Source: Thermoleophilaceae bacterium
GTDB taxonomy: Bacteria; Actinomycetota; Thermoleophilia; Solirubrobacterales; Thermoleophilaceae
Assembly (NCBI GenBank): GCA_013812485.1
Contig: JACCTJ010000008.1
Coordinates: forward strand, 1-9,773
Reading direction: 5' to 3'
DNA length: 9,773 bases
In this document: positions 5,294 to 9,773 of the stretch, piece after piece
Numbering within the stretch: the first letter of the stretch is position 1
Layout of the letters: each line of letters starts with the position of its first letter
Program-made: the position numbers and the translations under genes
The notes under the pieces: generated by a model
What the model was told of the DNA's origin: nothing
What the model saw: only the letters and a program-made list of their open reading frames with translations
Database searches by the model: none

Positions 5294-6759
5294 GCGCCGC
5301 CAACGGCGTCCATCGCGGGGCTCGCGCGCCCCGGAGCAACCCCCGCGTGGTCATCGTCGGCACCGGCATGGCCGGCCTGCGCGTCGCCGAGGCGATCGTC
5401 GAGCGCGCTCCCCGACATGCACGCCTGACCATGCTCGGCACCGAGCCCGATCCGACCTACAACCGCATCCTGCTCTCCAAGGTCCTGGCCCGGACCGCCG
5501 ACCTGGGCGACATCGAGCTCAAGCCCGCCAGCTGGTACGCGGAGTCGGGGATAGACCTGCGCACCGCGACGAGCGCCGCCGGGATCGACCTCGACCGCTC
5601 CGTCGTCCATGATGAGATCGGAGAGACCCACCCCTACGACGCGCTCGTGGTGGCCACCGGCTCGCGGCCATTCGTGCCCCCGATCGAGGGCCGGGACCTG
5701 CCGCACGTCTTCCGCTTCCGGACGACCGCCGACGCCCTGGCCATCGCCGCGGCGGCCGACCGGGCGGAGCGGGCGGTCGTCGTCGGCGGCGGGCTGCTCG
5801 GCCTCGAGGCCGCCGCCGGTCTGCTGAGCCGCGGTCTCGAGGTGACCGCGGTGGAGACCGCCGATCGCCTCATGGCCCAGCAACTCGACCACGGGGGCGC
5901 GGCCATGCTCGCGCGGGAGCTCGAGGGCCTCGGGCTCACGAGCCTGACCGGTCGTTCGGTGACCCAGATCCACCCCGACCGGGTGCGCCTCAACGGCGGT
6001 GAGGAGCTGCCTGCCGACCTGGTGGTCGTCGCCGCGGGCGTCAGGGCCCAGACCGCGCTGGCCGCCGAGGCCGGGATCGAGGTCCGGCGCGGCATCCTCG
6101 TCGACGACGAACTGCGCACGAGCGCGCCGGGGGTGTGGGCGGTGGGCGAGTGCGCCGAGCACCGGGGCACCGTCTACGGGCTGTGGGCACCGCTCGCCGA
6201 GCAGGCGGCCGTCGCTGGCGCGAGCGTGCTTGGCGAGCCAGCCGGGTTCGCGGGCGCGGACACGGCCACCACGCTCAAGATTGCCGGCATCGACCTGTTC
6301 GTGGGCGGACCGCAGGCCGCTGGCCCCGACGGCGAGGAGATCGTCGTCTCGGACACCCGGCGCAGCGTCTACCGCAAGCTCGTACTCGAGGGGTCGCGGC
6401 TCGCCGGCGCGATCGTCGTCAACGAGCCCCAGCTCGCCCGCCGCGTCGTCGAGCTGCTGCGCACCGGCAGCGAGGTCTCGGCCGCCCTGCTCGAGCCGGG
6501 GGCCGACGCGGGCGCCGACGACGAGGACGACGAAGAGGCGATCGTGTGCTCGTGCAACCGGGTCACGCGAGGCGAGCTCGTGGCGACGATCGCAGAAGGC
6601 GAGCTCGAGACGGTGCCCAAGGTCGCCGAGGCCACCAAGGCCACCACCGGGTGCGGCTCGTGCACCGGCGAGGTCGAGATGCTGATCGCCAACGCTTCAT
6701 CGGCCGGAAACACGGACGTCAAGGAACTGAAACTCGAGCCTGCCAAGGTCGAGGCGTGA
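5290..6759 (+). CDS. FAD/NAD(P)-dependent electron-transfer flavoprotein with C-terminal BFD [2Fe-2S] domain, probable nitrate reductase partner
   Basis: This 489-residue protein resembles the N-terminal part of NirB and the electron-transfer subunits of assimilatory nitrate reductases (NasC of Klebsiella, NasB of Bacillus). The FAD-binding Rossmann motif is VGTGMAG (residues 23-29), the NAD(P)H-binding motif is VGGGLLGLEA (165-174), and the second FAD contact is in AVGECAEHRG near residue 285. After an acidic linker (about 405-417) comes a BFD-like domain with Cys420, Cys422, Cys455 and Cys458 (CSC and CGSC), expected to bind one [2Fe-2S] cluster. There is no siroheme or nitrite reductase domain. 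The likely role, inferred from its place directly after a nitrate reductase lacking its own BFD domain, is to carry electrons from NAD(P)H to that enzyme. It starts at GTG 5290, overlapping the preceding stop by four bases, and ends in the same way, so all three genes are probably translationally coupled. An accessory role in nitrite reduction is the main alternative. Confidence 0.9.
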   Translation: MSAANGVHRGARAPRSNPRVVIVGTGMAGLRVAEAIVERAPRHARLTMLGTEPDPTYNRILLSKVLARTADLGDIELKPASWYAESGIDLRTATSAAGIDLDRSVVHDEIGETHPYDALVVATGSRPFVPPIEGRDLPHVFRFRTTADALAIAAAADRAERAVVVGGGLLGLEAAAGLLSRGLEVTAVETADRLMAQQLDHGGAAMLARELEGLGLTSLTGRSVTQIHPDRVRLNGGEELPADLVVVAAGVRAQTALAAEAGIEVRRGILVDDELRTSAPGVWAVGECAEHRGTVYGLWAPLAEQAAVAGASVLGEPAGFAGADTATTLKIAGIDLFVGGPQAAGPDGEEIVVSDTRRSVYRKLVLEGSRLAGAIVVNEPQLARRVVELLRTGSEVSAALLEPGADAGADDEDDEEAIVCSCNRVTRGELVATIAEGELETVPKVAEATKATTGCGSCTGEVEMLIANASSAGNTDVKELKLEPAKVEA

Positions 6760-9314
6760 GTACGAACAGCAACGGAGCCGCGCCGTCGGGCGTAGAGAGT
6801 TCCTCAGACCCCGCCCGCATCGTCATCGTGGGCGGGGGCATCGCCGGCCAGAGCCTGTGCGAGCGGTTGCGCGAGCGCGATCCCGACGTCCAAGTGACCC
6901 TCGTGTGCGCCGAGCCCCACCTCCCGTACGACCGCGTGCACCTCTCCGACCTGCTCTCAGCCGACGAGCCGAGCGGCCCGCTCGGCGACCTCCAGCTCCG
7001 TCCCGAGGAGTGGTACGAGGACAACCGGATAGACGTGCTGGTGGGCACCAAGGTCGAGCGGATCGACCTCCCCGGGCGCGAGCTCGAGCTCTCGAACGGC
7101 GAGACCCTCGGCTACGACAAGCTGGCCCTGGCCATCGGCTCGCAGCCGCTGCTGCCCCCGATCCCCGGCATCGATCTCGAGGGCGTCTACGCTTACCGGG
7201 GCCCGACCGACACAACCGCCATCCGCGCCGCGGCCGCGGTCGCCTCGCAAGCGGCGGTAATCGGCGGAGGTCTGCTCGGGCTCGAGGCCGCGCGCGGGGT
7301 CCAGGCCCAGGACTGCCCGGTCACCGTCGTCCACCTCATGGACCGATTGATGGAGCGCCAGCTCGACGCCGGGGCCGCGCAGATGCTCCTGCCGGCCATG
7401 CAGGAGCTCGACATGGAGGTCACGCTCGAGCGCCAGACCGAGGAGATCCTCGGCGAGGACGGCAAGGTGCGCGGGCTGCGCTTCGCCGACGGCGAGGAGC
7501 TCGAGGCCGACCTCGTCGCGGTGTCGATCGGCATCCGCCCCGAGAAGGAGCTGGCCGAGAGCGCCGGCATCGACTGCAACCGCGGCATCCTCGTGGACGA
7601 CCGGCTGCGCACCTCTGAGCTCGACGTGGTCGCTCTCGGCGAGTGCGCCGAGCACCGCGGCGTGGTCTACGGCATCGTCGCCCCGATCTACGAGCACGCC
7701 AAGGTCGCCGCCGCCACGCTCCTCGACCACGACGGCGACGAGTACCGAGGCTCGCTGCCGTGGGCGAAGCTCAAGGTGGCCGAGGTCGACCTGGTGTCGA
7801 TCGGCGACGTCGAGGGCGACGGCGGTGCCACCAGCGCCCTGGCCGAGCGGCGTGAGTACCGCAAGATCGCCATGCGCGACGGCAGGATGGTGGGGGCGAT
7901 CCTGCTCGGGGACACCCGGGGTACCGAGGCTCTGCTCGAGGCCGTGCGCTCCGGCGAGCGCGTCGAAGACCCCCTCGCCCGCCTGGCCGAGGTCGCCGAG
8001 GCCGGACCCGAGGAGCTCCCCGACGAGGCTCAGGTCTGCGACTGCAACGGCGTCTGCAAGGGCGACATCGTGCGCGCTGTGACCGAGGATGGCATGAGCT
8101 CGAAGCAGGAAGTCATGAGCGTCACCCGGGCCGGCACCGGCTGCGGCTCGTGCAAGCCGCTCGTGGCCGACCTGGTGGCCATCGCCGGCGGCAGCGACGA
8201 GCCCGCCTACCTCTGCCCCTGTCGTAAGCAGACCCGCGAGCGCGTGGCCGAGCAGATCATGGAGAACGGCTATGAGGCCGTGAGCGAGGTCTCCGAGGCG
8301 TGCGGCACCGGCCGCGAGTGCGGGCTCTGCAAGCCGGCGCTCGCCTACCTGGTTTCCCAGATCAACGACAACCGTCACCGCGAGGAGCGCTCGGCCCGCC
8401 ACATCAACGACCGCGTCCACGCCAACATCCAGAACGACGGCACCTTCTCGGTCGTGCCCCGCATGCGCGGCGGAGTCACCAACTCCGACCAGCTCCGGCG
8501 TATCGCCGACGCCGCCGACAGGTACGGCGTTCGCATGATCAAGGTCACCGGCGGCCAGCGCATCGACCTGCTCGGCGTGAAGAAGGATGACCTGCCCGCG
8601 ATCTGGGAGGACATCGGAATGCCCTCGGGCCACGCCTACGGCAAGGCCGTGCGGCAGGTCAAGAGCTGCGTCGGTACGGACTTCTGCCGATTCGGCCTCG
8701 GCGACGCGATCCAGCTCGGGGTCGACCTCGAGTACGAATGGGAGGGTCTGCACACCCCGGCCAAGGTCAAGTCTGGAGTCTCCGGTTGCCCGCGCAACTG
8801 CGCCGAGGCCACGGTCAAGGACATCGGCATCGTGGCGATCGAGGGCGGCTGGCAGGTCTACGCCGGGGGCGCTGCGGGCGGGTCGGTGCGCAAGGGCGAC
8901 GTGATCGCCACGGTCGCGACCACGGAGGAGGCGAAGCGGGTGGCGACCGCGTTCCTCCAGTACTACCGCGAGCACGCGAGCTTCAAGGAGCGCACCTACG
9001 ACTTCGTCCCGCGCATCGGCCTGGAGGAGCTCCGGGCGCAGGTCCTCGACGAGGCCGAGCAGGTCGCCCTGCTCGAGCGCTTCCGGCTCGCCAAGACGGC
9101 AGCGGCGGCCCGCGACCCCTGGCTCGAGCGTCGGGCGCCGTACCACCAGCGCCAGTTCACCGACCTCGATTCGGTGGTCCTGCCGCAGGCGGGAGCAAAC
9201 GGAGCGAACGGTCACGGCCCCGACCCGGCGAAGGCCGCGGGGGACGAGGCCGACTCGCCCGGCGAGGCGCGCGAGCTCGAGCTCGTCGGCCCCCCGCCGG
9301 AGGGCGAGCGATGA
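6756..9314 (+). CDS. nirB: NAD(P)H-dependent nitrite reductase large subunit
   Basis: This 852-residue cytoplasmic enzyme reduces nitrite to ammonium with NAD(P)H. Its domains are in the standard NirB order: FAD-binding motif VGGGIAG (residues 25-31); NAD(P)H motif GGGLLGLEA (from 170); a first BFD [2Fe-2S] domain with Cys428, Cys430, Cys463 and Cys466; a second BFD-like domain with Cys487, Cys489, Cys522 and Cys525; a ferredoxin-like nitrite/sulfite reductase half-domain (about 545-620); and the siroheme-[4Fe-4S] domain with Cys638, Cys644, Cys678 and Cys682 (SCVGTDFC and SGCPRNC). All ligands are present and the length is normal for the family. The last 40 residues are a low-complexity Gly/Ala/Glu-rich tail. 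The start is GTG at 6756, overlapping the preceding stop (GTGA); the open frame continues further upstream but only as an out-of-frame reading of the previous gene. It overlaps nirD by four bases (ATGA). Siroheme must be supplied by genes outside this window. Confidence 0.96.
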   Translation: MSTNSNGAAPSGVESSSDPARIVIVGGGIAGQSLCERLRERDPDVQVTLVCAEPHLPYDRVHLSDLLSADEPSGPLGDLQLRPEEWYEDNRIDVLVGTKVERIDLPGRELELSNGETLGYDKLALAIGSQPLLPPIPGIDLEGVYAYRGPTDTTAIRAAAAVASQAAVIGGGLLGLEAARGVQAQDCPVTVVHLMDRLMERQLDAGAAQMLLPAMQELDMEVTLERQTEEILGEDGKVRGLRFADGEELEADLVAVSIGIRPEKELAESAGIDCNRGILVDDRLRTSELDVVALGECAEHRGVVYGIVAPIYEHAKVAAATLLDHDGDEYRGSLPWAKLKVAEVDLVSIGDVEGDGGATSALAERREYRKIAMRDGRMVGAILLGDTRGTEALLEAVRSGERVEDPLARLAEVAEAGPEELPDEAQVCDCNGVCKGDIVRAVTEDGMSSKQEVMSVTRAGTGCGSCKPLVADLVAIAGGSDEPAYLCPCRKQTRERVAEQIMENGYEAVSEVSEACGTGRECGLCKPALAYLVSQINDNRHREERSARHINDRVHANIQNDGTFSVVPRMRGGVTNSDQLRRIADAADRYGVRMIKVTGGQRIDLLGVKKDDLPAIWEDIGMPSGHAYGKAVRQVKSCVGTDFCRFGLGDAIQLGVDLEYEWEGLHTPAKVKSGVSGCPRNCAEATVKDIGIVAIEGGWQVYAGGAAGGSVRKGDVIATVATTEEAKRVATAFLQYYREHASFKERTYDFVPRIGLEELRAQVLDEAEQVALLERFRLAKTAAAARDPWLERRAPYHQRQFTDLDSVVLPQAGANGANGHGPDPAKAAGDEADSPGEARELELVGPPPEGER
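9299..9303 (+). promoter_or_regulatory. Ribosome binding site for nirD
   Basis: GGAGG lies inside the end of nirB, seven bases before the nirD ATG at 9311. It is the clearest Shine-Dalgarno in the right arm and suggests nirD has its own initiation in addition to coupling with nirB. Confidence 0.6.
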
Positions 9315-9736
9315 CCGAGACGATCTCGACGGAGGGACTGCGCGTGTGCGCGGCCGAGGAGGTTCCGCTCGACGAGGGCCGCACCGTCACGGTGGCGGGC
9401 CGCCCGCTCGCGGTCTTTCGCACGAGCGACGGCTTCTTCGCCCTCGACAACACATGCACCCACATGGGTGGCCCGCTCGCGGACGGGATCGTGGCCGACG
9501 AGACCGTCGCGTGCCCGCTGCACGATCGCCGGTTCGAGCTCGCCACCGGCCGCGCCGTCGGCCACGACTGCGGCGGCGTGGCGCCCTACCTGGTCGAGGA
9601 GCGCGACGGGGACGTATTCGTCACCGTGCCGCTGCTCGAAGGCGCCCGGGACGAAGATGCGCAACTCGCCACCGGCTCCGCAGCGGCCGAGGTGGTGCCC
9701 GCGGGGGGCGAGAGCCCGGCCGGGAGCGGCGGCTGA
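9311..9736 (+). CDS. nirD: Nitrite reductase small subunit, Rieske [2Fe-2S] protein
   Basis: This 141-residue protein is the small partner of NirB. It is a single Rieske-type domain (about residues 8-108) with the complete cluster ligands Cys49, His51, Cys68 and His71 (CTHMGGPL and CPLHDRRFEL), spaced as in functional Rieske proteins. Some NirD proteins, such as that of E. coli, lack these ligands, so this one should carry a [2Fe-2S] centre. The last 30 or so residues are a Gly/Ala/Glu-rich tail beyond the fold. The ATG at 9311 overlaps the nirB stop (ATGA) and has GGAGG seven bases upstream. The stop at 9734-9736 overlaps the start of a further reading frame (TGATG). A related ferredoxin-type Rieske protein is the only alternative, and its place directly after nirB argues against it. 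Confidence 0.95.
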   Translation: MTETISTEGLRVCAAEEVPLDEGRTVTVAGRPLAVFRTSDGFFALDNTCTHMGGPLADGIVADETVACPLHDRRFELATGRAVGHDCGGVAPYLVEERDGDVFVTVPLLEGARDEDAQLATGSAAAEVVPAGGESPAGSGG

Positions 9737-9773
9737 TGCGATCGCAGCCCCGCTTTCTCCAGGGCGCGTTCCC
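9736..9773 (+). CDS. Start of an unidentified downstream gene, cut by window edge
   Basis: An ATG sharing its A with the nirD stop (TGATG) opens a frame reading MRSQPRFLQGAFP to the end of the window. GGGAG at 9722-9726 lies nine bases upstream. The overlap style is the same as for every other junction in this operon, which suggests a fifth operon member. Too little is present to identify the product. Siroheme synthesis, molybdenum cofactor or transport genes are common here in related clusters, but the visible residues do not show which, if any, this is. Confidence 0.5.
   Translation, partial: MRSQPRFLQGAF

Noticed and set aside
6135..6755. Upstream extension of the nirB frame to 6135
   Set aside because: It is an Arg-rich out-of-frame reading of the preceding flavoprotein gene. 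The GTG at 6756 starts just ahead of the FAD-binding motif.
6145..7657. A 20-base identical repeat at 6145-6164 and 7638-7657
   Set aside because: It encodes the same conserved GECAEHR motif in two paralogous flavoproteins with shared codon bias, so it is not a separate repeat element.
6957..9215. A 752-codon open frame on the minus strand opposite nirB
   Set aside because: It is a by-product of the extreme GC bias of nirB on the other strand. The product is repetitive in Ala, Asp, Gly, Leu and Val with no domain, while nirB has every expected motif.
9260..9290. GAGCTCGAGCTC-type short repeats here and elsewhere
   Set aside because: They encode Glu-Leu runs using the preferred codons GAG and CTC, and are not regularly spaced.

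Overview
The window is a very GC-rich, gene-dense piece of chromosome carrying an assimilatory nitrate/nitrite reduction cluster next to ammonium-assimilation genes. The strong G/C preference at third codon positions, frequent GTG starts, a GlnR-type (OmpR-family) nitrogen regulator and the actinobacterial style of the proteins point to an Actinomycetota species. A deep-branching high-GC lineage such as Thermoleophilia is possible, but this is a guess from protein style. No mobile element, CRISPR array, tRNA or rRNA was seen, and there is no gene-free stretch over 300 bases.

Left arm, minus strand, read right to left: a type I glutamine synthetase-like gene (glnA family, 2795 to 1491) overlaps by one base an OmpR/PhoB-family regulator gene (1491 to 826). 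The regulator has a degenerate, phosphoacceptor-less receiver domain and resembles GlnR. After a 130-bp gap comes a NarK/NasA-type nitrate transporter (from 695, cut off by the window's left edge). That gap holds six pentamers at an exact 11-bp pitch that fit the GlnR-box pattern.

Right arm, plus strand: divergently from glnA, across 164 bp, lies a tightly overlapping operon. It encodes the molybdenum nitrate reductase catalytic subunit (2960-5293), a free-standing FAD/[2Fe-2S] electron-transfer flavoprotein (5290-6759), the NAD(P)H nitrite reductase large subunit NirB (6756-9314), the Rieske-type small subunit NirD (9311-9736), and the first codons of another overlapping gene (from 9736) that leaves the window. 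The divergent spacer holds a second 11-bp-periodic array.

Working together: NarK imports nitrate, the Mo enzyme reduces it to nitrite with electrons probably passed through the flavoprotein, NirBD reduces nitrite to ammonium with NAD(P)H, and a glutamine synthetase would capture the ammonium. The GlnR-like protein, translationally coupled to glnA, is the natural candidate to control both arms. The enzymes themselves belong to known families. The points most worth a second look are the two periodic operator arrays, the receiver domain lacking its Asp, and a glutamine synthetase with an Asp at a normally invariant active-site Arg position.
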